45,054 nucleotides of DNA from Schleiferiaceae bacterium. Its GTDB lineage: Bacteria > Bacteroidota > Bacteroidia > Flavobacteriales > Schleiferiaceae. The notes under the pieces were generated by a model. The model ran no database searches, was not told where the DNA came from, and worked only from the letters and a program-made list of their open reading frames with translations. The DNA is taken from contig JAURGG010000006.1 in assembly GCA_030833905.1 (NCBI GenBank), forward strand, positions 1 to 45,054. Reading direction: 5' to 3'. Shown here one piece after another: positions 16,782 through 27,423 of the stretch. The translations under genes and the position numbers were made by a program. Each line of letters starts with the position of its first letter. Position 1 is the stretch's first letter.

Positions 16782-16802
16782 GTAAGCGCTTAACTGCGGG
16801 CG

Positions 16803-16810
16803 TATCTTCG
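16803..16810 (+). promoter_or_regulatory. -7-like box of the acetyltransferase gene
   Basis: TATCTTCG followed by C fits TAnnTTTG with one change (C for T). It lies six bases before the ATG at 16817. Confidence 0.45.
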
Positions 16811-16816
16811 CATTCC

Positions 16817-17407
16817 ATGGAATCACGTGATTTTTTTGTCCACCCCACCGCAGTGGTAGACGACGGGGCCGAAGTCGGACCCGGATGCAAAATTTGGCAT
16901 TTTACGCACATCATGCCTGGAGCAGTTCTAGGCCCCGGATGCAACGTGGGTCAGAATGTAGTGATTTCGCCGGGTGTCGTCCTAGGCCGCAACGTAAAGG
17001 TTCAGAATAATGTCAGTTTGTACACGGGCGTAACCTGTGACGACGACGTGTTTTTGGGGCCGAGTTGTGTGTTTACGAATGTGACGAATCCCCGTTCCGC
17101 CGTCAACCGTCGCGATCAGTACGCCGAGACGCGTGTAGGCCGCGGAGCCAGTATTGGCGCCAACGCCACGATTGTATGTGGCCACAACATTGGTGCCTTT
17201 GCATTTATCGGAGCCGGTGCCGTGGTGACCAAAGAAGTTCCGCCCTATGCCCTCGTAGTGGGCAACCCAGCCCGCCAAATGGGCTGGATGAGTGAGTACG
17301 GCCACCGCCTTGAGTTTAATTCAGAAGGACGTGCGACGTGTCCCGAAAGCAATGAAATCTACGTCCTGAGCGACAATTCAGTGACGAAACAACAACCCAA
17401 TCCTTGA
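16817..17407 (+). CDS. left-handed beta-helix N-acetyltransferase, WbpD/WlbB-like
   Basis: The 196-residue product resembles UDP-2-acetamido-3-amino-2,3-dideoxyglucuronate N-acetyltransferase, used in making O-antigen sugars. Hexapeptide repeats run through most of it ([61 protein letters not shown]). The family-specific [13 protein letters not shown] and the C-terminal [17 protein letters not shown] with a short tail fit this enzyme well. The ATG at 16817 is preferred over an upstream frame extension because the box TATCTTCG lies six bases upstream. No other gene of the sugar pathway is adjacent; the acyl-CoA dehydrogenase follows five bases after the stop. Confidence 0.85.
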   Translation: MESRDFFVHPTAVVDDGAEVGPGCKIWHFTHIMPGAVLGPGCNVGQNVVISPGVVLGRNVKVQNNVSLYTGVTCDDDVFLGPSCVFTNVTNPRSAVNRRDQYAETRVGRGASIGANATIVCGHNIGAFAFIGAGAVVTKEVPPYALVVGNPARQMGWMSEYGHRLEFNSEGRATCPESNEIYVLSDNSVTKQQPNP

Positions 17408-17412
17408 TCATC

Positions 17413-18567
17413 ATGCATTACCCCATTGAAGCCCAACGCAGCGAAGAGCTCGAACTCATTCGAGCCGCCGCCGCAGAATTCGCCCAACAGCATATTTTGC
17501 CCCACGTCATGGAGTGGGACGAGGCCCAGACCTTCCCGAAGCAGCTCTTTCACGAAATGGGCAAGCTCGGCTTTTTGGGCGTGTTGGTTAGCCCTGAATT
17601 CGGTGGTGCCGGAATGGGGTACGCCGAATACATCACCATTATCGATGAAATCGCTCAGGTCTGCGGCAGTATTGGTCTCAGTGTGGCTGCCCACAATTCA
17701 TTGTGTACGCAGCACATCAATCAATTCGGAACCGAGGAGCAGAAGCGCCGTTGGCTTCCGAAACTCGCCACTGGCGAATGGATTGGCGCGTGGGGCCTTA
17801 CCGAGACAGGTACCGGTAGCGATGCCGGCGGAATGAATACCACCGCGGTGCGCGACGGCGACGGATGGCGTTTGAACGGAAGTAAGAACTTCATCACCCA
17901 CGCCATCAGCGGTGACGTGGCCGTGGTCATCGCACGCACGGGTGAAAAGGGCGACAGCCACGGAATGACTGCGTTTGTAGTTGAAAAGGGCACGCCCGGA
18001 TTTCAAGGCGGGCGCAAAGAGAACAAGCTCGGTATGCGGGCCAGCGAGACCGCAGGGCTATTTTTTGACAACTGCTTTGTTCCCGGTGATCAGGTGCTGG
18101 GTCAGGTAGGAGAGGGCTTCATTCAGTCGATGAAAATTCTCGACGGTGGCCGAATTTCTATTGCAGCGCTGAGTGTAGGGATTGCCAAAGGCGCGCATGC
18201 TGCGGCCGTGCGCTACAGCCGCGAGCGCGAGCAGTTTGGGCAACCTATCGGAGACTTTCAGGGCATCGCCTTCAAGCTGTCTGAAATGGCTACCAAAATT
18301 TACGCTTCTGAGCTGATGACGCGTCACGCTGGATCGCTAAAGGATCAAGGCCTCAAAGTGACCAAAGAATCCGCGATGGCCAAGCTCTTTGCGAGCGAAA
18401 CGGCCGTTGAGGTTTCCACGGACGGGGTTCAAGTTCATGGAGGCTACGGCTACACCAAGGACTACCCCGCCGAGAAGTACTACCGCGACGCCAAACTCTG
18501 CACCATCGGCGAGGGAACTTCTGAGATCCAGAAGCTCGTAATCGCTCGCGATTTTAAGCGTTCGTAG
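17413..18567 (+). CDS. short-chain acyl-CoA dehydrogenase
   Basis: This FAD enzyme introduces a trans-2 double bond in short acyl-CoAs during fatty-acid or amino-acid breakdown. The 384-residue product has [16 protein letters not shown] (FAD and substrate loop), the GSKNFITHA strand, [14 protein letters not shown], and the catalytic base Glu367 in IGEGTSEIQ, the position used in short- and medium-chain enzymes. I start at the ATG 17413 ([14 protein letters not shown]); an upstream TTG at 17404 overlaps the previous stop. Electron-transfer flavoprotein genes are not in the window. Confidence 0.94.
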   Translation: MHYPIEAQRSEELELIRAAAAEFAQQHILPHVMEWDEAQTFPKQLFHEMGKLGFLGVLVSPEFGGAGMGYAEYITIIDEIAQVCGSIGLSVAAHNSLCTQHINQFGTEEQKRRWLPKLATGEWIGAWGLTETGTGSDAGGMNTTAVRDGDGWRLNGSKNFITHAISGDVAVVIARTGEKGDSHGMTAFVVEKGTPGFQGGRKENKLGMRASETAGLFFDNCFVPGDQVLGQVGEGFIQSMKILDGGRISIAALSVGIAKGAHAAAVRYSREREQFGQPIGDFQGIAFKLSEMATKIYASELMTRHAGSLKDQGLKVTKESAMAKLFASETAVEVSTDGVQVHGGYGYTKDYPAEKYYRDAKLCTIGEGTSEIQKLVIARDFKRS

Positions 18568-18582
18568 ATCACAAACTCATTG

Positions 18583-18608
18583 GGGAGGGCCGTTAACGCG
18601 GCCCCCTC
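18583..18608. terminator. possible hairpin after the acyl-CoA dehydrogenase gene
   Basis: GGGCCG (18587-18592) and CGGCCC (18599-18604) pair around TTAACG, with weaker pairs outside. There is no T run after it, so intrinsic termination is doubtful. Confidence 0.3.
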
Positions 18609-18664
18609 GTTCGGCCCCCTCGAGGCTTGGAACGTATAGGGTAATTGTGGTTTCTTTGTAAACT

Positions 18665-21600
18665 ATGATGCGGATTCTACGTTTCCTTACTGCGGCAGCC
18701 TTCTTGGTGCTGTCAGCTACACAGGCACAGGCTACCCACGCGTACGGTGGTGAAATCACTTGGAAGTGTTTTACAACCGGGCCGAACGCGGGCAAGTTCA
18801 AGTTTTACATGATTCTGTACCGGGACTGCGGTAGCGGCAATGCGACCCTTCCAGGTGGTACTGTGATTTTGAATTCAAACTCTCCGGCAGGAAACATTAC
18901 ACTGTCACAGGTGGGCACCAATACAGATGTATCACCGACGTGCTACATTACCCCGGCTCCGATACGTTGCAACGTCGCGGCCTCGGGACAAGGTGCCCTT
19001 GAGGAAGCTCGTTTTGAATCGGCATTTTTGAATTTGAACGGAACTCCTCCTGCGGGCGGGTGGGAGTTTAGCTATTCTCTGTGTTGCCGACCCAATACCT
19101 TGACCAATTTGGTCAGTCCAGGTGGTGCCAACCTGTACTTGCGCGCCGTGATGTATCCCTACAGTATCAATGGCATTCAGCAAAACACCAATCCGTGCTA
19201 CGACTCATCTCCTCGCTTTCTCGAGCCACCAAAATCTGTGATTTGTACAGGTTACGAGTACACGTACGCTCAGTTTGCGTTTGACGACGACTTGGATTCG
19301 ATTTACTACGACTGGGCTCCCTCACTGAACTCGAACGGTGCGCTGATTAACTACACATCTGGTTACTCGGCCACAAGCCCTCTTCCCAACGGAGGTGTAC
19401 CTGCCCAACTCAATAACGTGACGGGTAACATTACACTAACCGCGTCATCCGGAGGTTCGTTTGCCACGTCAATTAAGGTCTCTGCATACCGTTGCGGTCA
19501 AAAGATCGCAGAAGTGTTCCGAGACATTCCAATGGCCATTCGTAGTGATTGCCCAAACTTGCCGACGGGTCAGCCGAATACGCCGCCGACACTAGCAATT
19601 ACGAATATCCCTGGATTTCCGCCAATCACACCGGTCATCATTAACAACGATACCGCATACTACGAGGCCACAGTATTTGCTGGACAGCAAGTGAGGTTTA
19701 ACCTTGTATCTCAGGACCCTCAACTACTTCCCAACTTCCTACCACAAACTATTGCCTTCCAACCGAGCGGTGGTCAGTTTGGGGTTCCCTTTACAAACAC
19801 AGCCTCGGGCTGTTTAAACCCCCCGTGTGCGACTGTCGTTCCGGTAGCCCCTCAGGCTACGTTGACGAATCCGTTGAACAACGAAGTGCTGTTTAACTGG
19901 CAGACTTCGTGCAACCACATTGCCTATCAGGGTACCCAGTGCGGTAGTCCGACGAATCAATACACCTTCGCGATGCGGATGCAGGACAATTTCTGTCCGA
20001 TTCCTGCAGTCTCGGTGAAGTCTGTCCTCATCAATGTTGTTTCGACAATTCCGGTTCCGCCAGATATGTCTAATGCGTGTGTTTCACTGAACACTACAGG
20101 TGGAATTGACTTGTCGTGGGGCTATCCCGTCGATACCGGCATGAACTTCGACGCGTACGTGATTTACCATTCGACGAATCCTACCGCGCCGTTTACAGTC
20201 CTTGATTCGGTGTTTAACTACAATCAGTTGTCGTACACGCACAATGCACCAGGCACGGGCGCGCACTACTACTACATCCGAACGAAAGGTGGATGTGGGT
20301 ACATCTCGGTACCAACCGATACCCTGCAAACGATTCAGATGGCATTGACTTCGTTGCCGCCCACAAATTCGTATGTTGCCGACTTGGCATGGAACCCAAG
20401 CTCGTCGAGCTATACCCAAGGCTATGAAGTGTGGCGTCGCCAACTTCCTACGGGGGCATGGGGAATGATTGCCACAACCAATTCGCTGACCTACCGCGAT
20501 ACGGTAAACGTCTGCGGACAAAATTTGGAATACCAAATTCGTACTATCTCGGGCTGTTCGAGCACCAAGGAGTCGGACTTCTTCTCTGATCAAGTGAATA
20601 CCGACCAGCTCGTTATCGATAGCGTTACCACTCAAAACGCTGAAGTGTTTATGGCCTGGACTCCAGGTTCGAGCAACGACATTGTGGACTACTACGTCCT
20701 TCGCCGTGATGCGGCAGGAAGTTGGGTGCCCATTGATACCGTCAAGCCGGGTGCTGCCATGCCGTACAAGATTAAAGGCTCTGTAGAAACAGTTAAAGAT
20801 TTCTACAAGGTTGTTTCGGCCGATTCGTGCGGAAACATTAGCTCAGACCTCTTGGTTCGTGCGGCAAATAATATTGTTCTCACCGAAAACATGGATCCAT
20901 GTGAGGGCGTAATGCGCTTGCGTTGGAATACCTACAAGGGCTGGACCGCAGTGAAAAACTACCAAATCTGGATGGAAGAAACGCCGAATGGTGGCGCTAC
21001 GACCGTGAGCATGATTGGATTGGTCGGGCCAAATGATTCTACGTTTAACCAGCGCAACCTCAACGGTGGCACGACCTACTGCTACTACATCAAGGCGGTG
21101 GATGCCACAGAGACCCTGTTCAGTAGCTCGAACCGTATTTGCATCAACAGTCTGGCCGTACAGCGTTCGCGCCTTCTCTATTTGGCAAAAACTAGCGTTC
21201 GTGAAGACCGTGCCGTAGAGTTGGTGTGCTTCATCGACAAGGACGCTGACATCGTAGACTTTGACGTACAGCGTGCTGATGAGTTGGGTGGTCCGTTCAA
21301 GTCTTTGGGGCGCCTTCCAAAGCCGATTACGGGCCCGTGGGAGTTCCGCTACAAAGACTTTACCGCGAATCCTGAAGATCACCGCTATGTGTACCGTATT
21401 GTAGCGACAGATAGCTGCGGAAACATTGACACGGCCTCAAACATTGGACGTACCATGGTCCTTGAAGTTGAAGAGAACGACAACCTCACGAACTTCTTGA
21501 CGTGGAATCCCTACCAAGATTACATGGGCGGGGTTGATCGCTACGAAATCTACCGTGCCGTGATGCCCAACGGGGGGTACCAATTGATGGGATCCACTGC

Positions 21601-22042
21601 AGATACGTTTTTCTTGGACAATACCCGTCCCTTGGGTGACTACTCTGGGCTCGTGCAGTACCGCGTAGTGGCGGTAGAGGGTCCCAATCCGCTCGTGTTC
21701 CGCGATGCCGACGGAAGCATCTTCCGTTCAACTTCGTCGGTGGCAGTGGCAGAGTTTGCGCCTCGCGTATTTATTCCCAATAGCTTCAATCCGAAGTCAG
21801 ACGTAGCAGCCAACCGCGTGTGGAAGCCCGCCCAAGCGTACGTTAGCCCCGGAAGCTACAGCCTTGAGATTTTTGACCGCTGGGGTCAGCTGGTATTTGA
21901 GACCAAGAATGAGAACAAAGCTTGGGATGGTCGTATGAATGGTGAGTTTGCGCCTTCAGGGGTGTACACCTTCCAGCTTCGCTACCGCAGCATCGAAGGT
22001 GAGGTAGTCGAACGACGCGGAACCTTGAATTTGTTGTACTAA
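18665..22042 (+). CDS. large secreted protein with type IX B-type C-terminal (CHU_C) domain
   Basis: The 1125-residue product has a signal peptide (MMRILRFLTAAAFLVLSATQAQA) and ends with the gliding-motility-associated C-terminal domain: FIPNSFNPKSD, LEIFDRWGQLVFET, WDGRMNGEFAPSGVYTF and a short basic end. In Bacteroidota this domain directs export by the type IX system and surface attachment. The N-terminal ~450 residues include ATHAYGGEITWKC and YRDCGSGN, typical of large Bacteroidota adhesin-like proteins. Residues ~460-1000 look like a series of fibronectin type III modules (DLSWGYPVD; LAWNPSSSS; MAWTPGSSND; LRWNTYKGW; LTWNPYQDY), each with a tyrosine-rich YYI/YVL strand. Role in adhesion or gliding is inferred. 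The gene stands alone. Confidence 0.92.
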   Translation: MMRILRFLTAAAFLVLSATQAQATHAYGGEITWKCFTTGPNAGKFKFYMILYRDCGSGNATLPGGTVILNSNSPAGNITLSQVGTNTDVSPTCYITPAPIRCNVAASGQGALEEARFESAFLNLNGTPPAGGWEFSYSLCCRPNTLTNLVSPGGANLYLRAVMYPYSINGIQQNTNPCYDSSPRFLEPPKSVICTGYEYTYAQFAFDDDLDSIYYDWAPSLNSNGALINYTSGYSATSPLPNGGVPAQLNNVTGNITLTASSGGSFATSIKVSAYRCGQKIAEVFRDIPMAIRSDCPNLPTGQPNTPPTLAITNIPGFPPITPVIINNDTAYYEATVFAGQQVRFNLVSQDPQLLPNFLPQTIAFQPSGGQFGVPFTNTASGCLNPPCATVVPVAPQATLTNPLNNEVLFNWQTSCNHIAYQGTQCGSPTNQYTFAMRMQDNFCPIPAVSVKSVLINVVSTIPVPPDMSNACVSLNTTGGIDLSWGYPVDTGMNFDAYVIYHSTNPTAPFTVLDSVFNYNQLSYTHNAPGTGAHYYYIRTKGGCGYISVPTDTLQTIQMALTSLPPTNSYVADLAWNPSSSSYTQGYEVWRRQLPTGAWGMIATTNSLTYRDTVNVCGQNLEYQIRTISGCSSTKESDFFSDQVNTDQLVIDSVTTQNAEVFMAWTPGSSNDIVDYYVLRRDAAGSWVPIDTVKPGAAMPYKIKGSVETVKDFYKVVSADSCGNISSDLLVRAANNIVLTENMDPCEGVMRLRWNTYKGWTAVKNYQIWMEETPNGGATTVSMIGLVGPNDSTFNQRNLNGGTTYCYYIKAVDATETLFSSSNRICINSLAVQRSRLLYLAKTSVREDRAVELVCFIDKDADIVDFDVQRADELGGPFKSLGRLPKPITGPWEFRYKDFTANPEDHRYVYRIVATDSCGNIDTASNIGRTMVLEVEENDNLTNFLTWNPYQDYMGGVDRYEIYRAVMPNGGYQLMGSTADTFFLDNTRPLGDYSGLVQYRVVAVEGPNPLVFRDADGSIFRSTSSVAVAEFAPRVFIPNSFNPKSDVAANRVWKPAQAYVSPGSYSLEIFDRWGQLVFETKNENKAWDGRMNGEFAPSGVYTFQLRYRSIEGEVVERRGTLNLLY

Positions 22043-22068
22043 CCGATAAGGTTCATAACTTATTGTGG

Positions 22069-22104
22069 AATCCGCCCCGGCAACGGGGCGGATTTCGTAT
22101 TTTT
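22069..22104 (+). terminator. intrinsic terminator overlapping the guaB promoter
   Basis: A perfect 11-bp stem AATCCGCCCCG/CGGGGCGGATT closes on a GCAA tetraloop (22080-22083). The T-rich sequence after it, TCGTATTTTT, also forms the -7 box of guaB. Upstream gene end and downstream gene start thus share the same bases. Confidence 0.8.
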
Positions 22105-22105
22105 G
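22098..22105 (+). promoter_or_regulatory. -7 promoter box of guaB
   Basis: TATTTTTG followed by C, 24 bases before the guaB ATG and fused to the T tract of the preceding terminator. Confidence 0.6.
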
Positions 22106-22117
22106 CATGCAACTTAA

Positions 22118-23602
<1,485 letters not shown>

Positions 23603-23604
23603 GC

Positions 23605-24345
23605 CTAGGGAACCGAAACCTTTTGGCGCCGCTCGAATTCTTGGTAGCAGTCGATGAGGCTGACCAAGAGTTCGTAGTCCGTGGCTGAATGGATTGCGCT
23701 TTGGTTGTAGCGGCAAAACAGCAGCACCTCTTCAATACGTGATTCAGTCAAGCCGGTGAGCTCAAAGAGTGCCTCGCGGTTTCGGCTTTCGGCGAGCTGA
23801 ACGCGGTACTGGTCTGAGTTGACGAGCGCGGCGAGTTCGCGAAGTTGGCGCGGACGGTTGCCGAACTGGTCGTACAAAAAATCAACGGGGTTGGCGAGGG
23901 TAGGTGCTTTGGGCTGCGGAACCTGAATGGCGCTTCCGCTCGGCCGCGCAGGCTCTTTGAGGACGACGTCTTTAGGAAGGTTGCTCGTGAGTTTGTAGGC
24001 AGTGACGGGGACCTCTTCGAGCAAAAAGTTACGCGGCGGCATTGTTACACGCACCGAATCAGCATTGCGCGCCACGACGTATCGGTAGCCGAATCCGGGT
24101 CGGCTAAATACAAGTGTATCGTTGGCTTTGGCACTGAGGCGAAAGCGCCCTTGACCATCTGTTGCCATTCGTTCTTCGCTGCGGGCGTTGACAATCATGA
24201 CGTCGGGAATCCGTTCAAGAGATTGTTCTTCAGTGACAAATCCCTGAAAAACGACGCGTTCTTGGCTGAATGCCAAGCTGCTGAATAGGGTGAGGGCAAG
24301 AAAGAGAAGAAAATTCCGCACGTAGCCCAAACCTACAACATTCAT
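23605..24345 (-). CDS. exported protein with carboxypeptidase-regulatory-like domain
   Basis: The 246-residue product begins with a signal peptide (FLLFLALTLFSSLAFSQ). Residues ~30-105 look like the beta-sandwich often found at the start of TonB-dependent receptors (VFQGFVTEEQSLERIPDVMIV, TDGQGRFRLSAKANDTLVFSRPGF, VRVTMPP). The second half is helical and charged, with no barrel; it contains LLFCRYNQSAIHSATDYELLVSLIDCYQEF. It resembles small Bacteroidota envelope proteins of unknown role. The start at 24345 is the first ATG and gives a slightly long signal peptide. No partner gene is adjacent. Confidence 0.7.
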   Translation of the reverse strand: MNVVGLGYVRNFLLFLALTLFSSLAFSQERVVFQGFVTEEQSLERIPDVMIVNARSEERMATDGQGRFRLSAKANDTLVFSRPGFGYRYVVARNADSVRVTMPPRNFLLEEVPVTAYKLTSNLPKDVVLKEPARPSGSAIQVPQPKAPTLANPVDFLYDQFGNRPRQLRELAALVNSDQYRVQLAESRNREALFELTGLTESRIEEVLLFCRYNQSAIHSATDYELLVSLIDCYQEFERRQKVSVP

Positions 24346-24398
24346 GCCTCGCTACGCCGTCGATAATCGCGATATTTGCAGTTCTATTCGCAGAAACC

Positions 24399-26090
24399 AT
24401 GGCAGACGACAAGAAGGTTATTTTTTCAATGTCGGGGGTGAGCAAGATCCTCCCCAACAACAACAAGGCAATCCTCAAGGATATTTACCTCGGATTTTTT
24501 TACGGAGCCAAAATTGGCATTATCGGTCTCAACGGATCGGGTAAGTCGACACTGCTCAAAATCATTGCTGGAATCGAGAAGAGTTTTCAGGGAGACGTGG
24601 TTTACTCACCAGGCTACAGCATCGGCTACCTCGAGCAAGAACCGCAACTGGACGAGAGCAAAACCGTAATAGACATCGTCAAAGAGGGTATGGCCGAGAC
24701 CGTGGCCGTCCTTGAGGAGTACAATTCGATCAACGACCAGTTTGGATTGCCCGAGGTGTACGAGAATCCCGACGTGATGGACAAGCTAATGGCCCGCCAG
24801 GCTGAGCTTCAGGATAAGATTGATGCGTCGAATGCGTGGGAACTGGACCAAGTTTTGGCCCGAGCCATGGACGCCCTTCAGGTTCCGGACGGTGATACGC
24901 CGATTTCGGTCCTTTCGGGTGGTGAGCGCCGCAGGGTAGCCCTGTGCCGTCTGCTGCTTCAGAATCCAGATATCCTCTTGCTGGACGAGCCGACCAACCA
25001 CCTTGACGCCGAGTCGATTTTGTGGTTGGAGCACCACCTGCAGCAGTACCCCGGAACCGTCATCGCGGTGACGCACGACCGCTACTTCTTGGATAACGTG
25101 GCTGGTTGGATTCTCGAGCTGGACCGCGGCGAAGGAATTCCGTGGAAGGGCAACTACTCAAGCTGGTTGGACCAAAAGACCAAGCGTCTAGAGCAAGAAG
25201 AGAAGCAGGCCAGCAAGCGCCGCAAAACCCTCGAGCGCGAGCTGGAGTGGGTGCGCATGAACCCCAAAGGCCGTCAAGCGAAGAGCAAGGCGCGTTTGAG
25301 CAGCTACGATAAGATGCTCAGCGAAGAGCAGAAAGAGAAGGAGCAGCGCCTCGAAATCTACATTCCGAACGGCCCCCGCCTTGGCACGCACGTCATCGAT
25401 GCCCTGCACGTGAAGAAGGCTTTTGGTGACAAGCTTTTGTACGAAGATTTGAACTTTACCCTGCCTCCTGCGGGCATTGTCGGAATCATTGGCCCGAACG
25501 GTGCCGGTAAGACGACCATCTTCAAAATGATTATGGACCAACTCACGCCGGATGCCGGCGAGTTTAAGGTCGGGGAGTCGGTGAAAATTAGCTACGTCGA
25601 CCAGTCGCACGCCAAGCTACATGCCGAAAAGTCCATTTTTGAGATTGTGGCCGACGGCCAAGAACAGTTTGAGCTTGGAGGACAGTTAGTGAATTCGCGG
25701 TCGTACCTGTCGCGCTTCAACTTCAGCGGAGCCGACCAGTCCAAGAAGATTGGCGTGCTGTCGGGTGGTGAGCGCAACCGTCTGCACTTGGCATTGGCCT
25801 TGAAAGAAGGCGGAAACGTACTTCTCTTGGACGAACCGACCAACGACCTTGATATCAATACTTTGCGCGCCCTTGAAGAAGGTCTTGAGAGCTTTGCGGG
25901 CTGTGCGGTAATTATTTCGCACGACCGTTGGTTCTTGGACCGCGTCTGTACGCACATTTTGGCGTTTGAAGGAGATTCTGAGGTGTACTGCTTTGAGGGC
26001 TCGTTCAGCGACTACGAAGAGAACAAGAAGAAGCGCCTCGGTGGTGGCGTAGAGCCTCGTAAGTTCAAGTACAAAAAGCTGGTGAAGTGA
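24399..26090 (+). CDS. ettA: energy-dependent translational throttle protein EttA (ABC-F)
   Basis: EttA is a soluble ABC-F ATPase that binds the ribosomal E site and gates entry into elongation by ATP/ADP ratio. The 563-residue product has two ABC cassettes: Walker A GLNGSGKST and GPNGAGKTT, signatures LSGGERRRVALCRLL and LSGGERNRLHLALAL, Walker B ILLLDEPTNHLD and VLLLDEPTNDLD. The arm insertion and a basic linker (KRLEQEEKQASKRRKTLERE, then MNPKGRQAKSKARLSSYDKM) match EttA rather than Uup or YheS. There is no membrane domain. A GATATTTG, one base off the -7 consensus, lies 20 bases before the ATG. The TGA overlaps the hisS GTG. Confidence 0.95.
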   Translation: MADDKKVIFSMSGVSKILPNNNKAILKDIYLGFFYGAKIGIIGLNGSGKSTLLKIIAGIEKSFQGDVVYSPGYSIGYLEQEPQLDESKTVIDIVKEGMAETVAVLEEYNSINDQFGLPEVYENPDVMDKLMARQAELQDKIDASNAWELDQVLARAMDALQVPDGDTPISVLSGGERRRVALCRLLLQNPDILLLDEPTNHLDAESILWLEHHLQQYPGTVIAVTHDRYFLDNVAGWILELDRGEGIPWKGNYSSWLDQKTKRLEQEEKQASKRRKTLERELEWVRMNPKGRQAKSKARLSSYDKMLSEEQKEKEQRLEIYIPNGPRLGTHVIDALHVKKAFGDKLLYEDLNFTLPPAGIVGIIGPNGAGKTTIFKMIMDQLTPDAGEFKVGESVKISYVDQSHAKLHAEKSIFEIVADGQEQFELGGQLVNSRSYLSRFNFSGADQSKKIGVLSGGERNRLHLALALKEGGNVLLLDEPTNDLDINTLRALEEGLESFAGCAVIISHDRWFLDRVCTHILAFEGDSEVYCFEGSFSDYEENKKKRLGGGVEPRKFKYKKLVK

Positions 26091-27415
26091 GCCAAGCACG
26101 ACCCGCCAAAGGAACCCGCGACTTCGCCGCTGCCGACGTAATGCGCCGCCGCCACGTAGTGGGCGTACTTCAGCGTGTGTTCGAGCGCTACGGGTTTGCA
26201 CCCTTAGAAACTCCGTCGTTTGAAAACCTCGATACGTTGATGGGGAAGTACGGCGAAGAGGGCGACCGCTTGATTTTTAAGATTTTGCGATCTGGCGACT
26301 TTATGAAGTCGGTGGCGGACCCGTCGCAACCGAAGGCCTCGGAATTGACGGACAAGGCGCTTCGCTACGACCTGACGGTTCCTTTTGCCCGCTATGTGGC
26401 CCAGAATGCAGGTCAACTGGCGATGCCATTTCGGCGCTACCAAATCCAACCGGTGTGGCGGGCCGACAATCCGCAAAAGGGTCGCTTTCGCGAGTTCTAC
26501 CAATGCGACGCCGACGTAGTGGGTACTTCGAGCCTGTGGCAAGAGGTTGAATTGGTGGCTATGTACCACCATGCTTTTGCCGAGCTTGGTCTCGATGTAG
26601 CGGTTCGCGTCAACCACCGCGGTCTACTGGCCGGAATCGCTGAAGTTGCGGGGCTGGGCGATCGCCTGATTGATTTTACGGTGGCCTTGGACAAACTCGA
26701 CAAGATTGGTCCCGACGGAGTCCGTGCCGAATGGCGCGAACGTGGATTTACCGACGCCCAGTGTGCGGCGCTTGAGCCTGCCCTGCAGCCCATGGGTGAC
26801 CTTAATGCTACGTTAGACCGAATGGCTGCGTGGCTTTCGGCATCAGAGGTAGGGTCTGCTGCGGTCGAAGAGCTCCGCTGGCTTGTGGCGCGGGCAAGTG
26901 CCACGGGTCGCTTGGAGCTCGACGTGACCTTAGCCCGCGGGCTGAACTACTACACGGGCTGCATTTTTGAAGTGCAGGCACTTGGAGTGGCTATGGGCAG
27001 CGTCGGAGGCGGAGGTCGCTACGACAACCTTACCGGTATTTTTGGCGTTCCGGGCCTCAGTGGGGTCGGAATCAGTTTTGGTCTTGACCGCATCGTGCTG
27101 TGCCTCGAGGAACTCGGTCTGTTGCCAGATTTGGCTTCAGGGCCGCAAGCCATGGTCTTTCAGTTCAGCGAAGCCGAGTCTGACTTTGCCTTTCAGGTGG
27201 CCGAAGCGCTTCGCGCTGCAGGAATTCGCACTGTACTTTATCCCGAGCCGGCGAAAATCAAGAAGCAGTTTGACTACGCCGACAAAATTGGCGCGGGTTA
27301 TGCAGTGATGGCGGGAGCGTCAGAGCAAGCCGAACAGTGCGTGCAGATCAAGAACTTGCGCACAGGAGATCAAGCGCGCGTCGCGTTGGCTGATCTTGCG
27401 AGTTTTTCGTGGTAG
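26087..27415 (+). CDS. hisS: histidyl-tRNA synthetase
   Basis: HisS charges tRNA-His. The 442-residue class II synthetase shows KGTRDF at the N-terminus, LRYDLTVPFARYVA, motif 2 in FRRYQIQPVWRADNPQKGRF, the histidine-specific GLNYYTGCIFEV (HisA loop), GGGGRYDNL and motif 3 GISFGLDRI, then an anticodon-binding domain (IRTVLYPEPAKIKKQFDYADKI). The start is a GTG embedded in the ettA stop (GTGA), giving MSQARPAKGTRDF. Coupling to ettA places two translation factors in one transcript. The convergent DUF2490 gene ends eight bases away. Confidence 0.96.
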   Translation: MSQARPAKGTRDFAAADVMRRRHVVGVLQRVFERYGFAPLETPSFENLDTLMGKYGEEGDRLIFKILRSGDFMKSVADPSQPKASELTDKALRYDLTVPFARYVAQNAGQLAMPFRRYQIQPVWRADNPQKGRFREFYQCDADVVGTSSLWQEVELVAMYHHAFAELGLDVAVRVNHRGLLAGIAEVAGLGDRLIDFTVALDKLDKIGPDGVRAEWRERGFTDAQCAALEPALQPMGDLNATLDRMAAWLSASEVGSAAVEELRWLVARASATGRLELDVTLARGLNYYTGCIFEVQALGVAMGSVGGGGRYDNLTGIFGVPGLSGVGISFGLDRIVLCLEELGLLPDLASGPQAMVFQFSEAESDFAFQVAEALRAAGIRTVLYPEPAKIKKQFDYADKIGAGYAVMAGASEQAEQCVQIKNLRTGDQARVALADLASFSW

Positions 27416-27423
27416 AATACGAC

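Noticed and set aside
16771-16944. N-terminal extension of the S1/P1 nuclease
   Set aside because: It would hide the signal peptide and overlap the divergent acetyltransferase gene; the family needs a processed N-terminal Trp.
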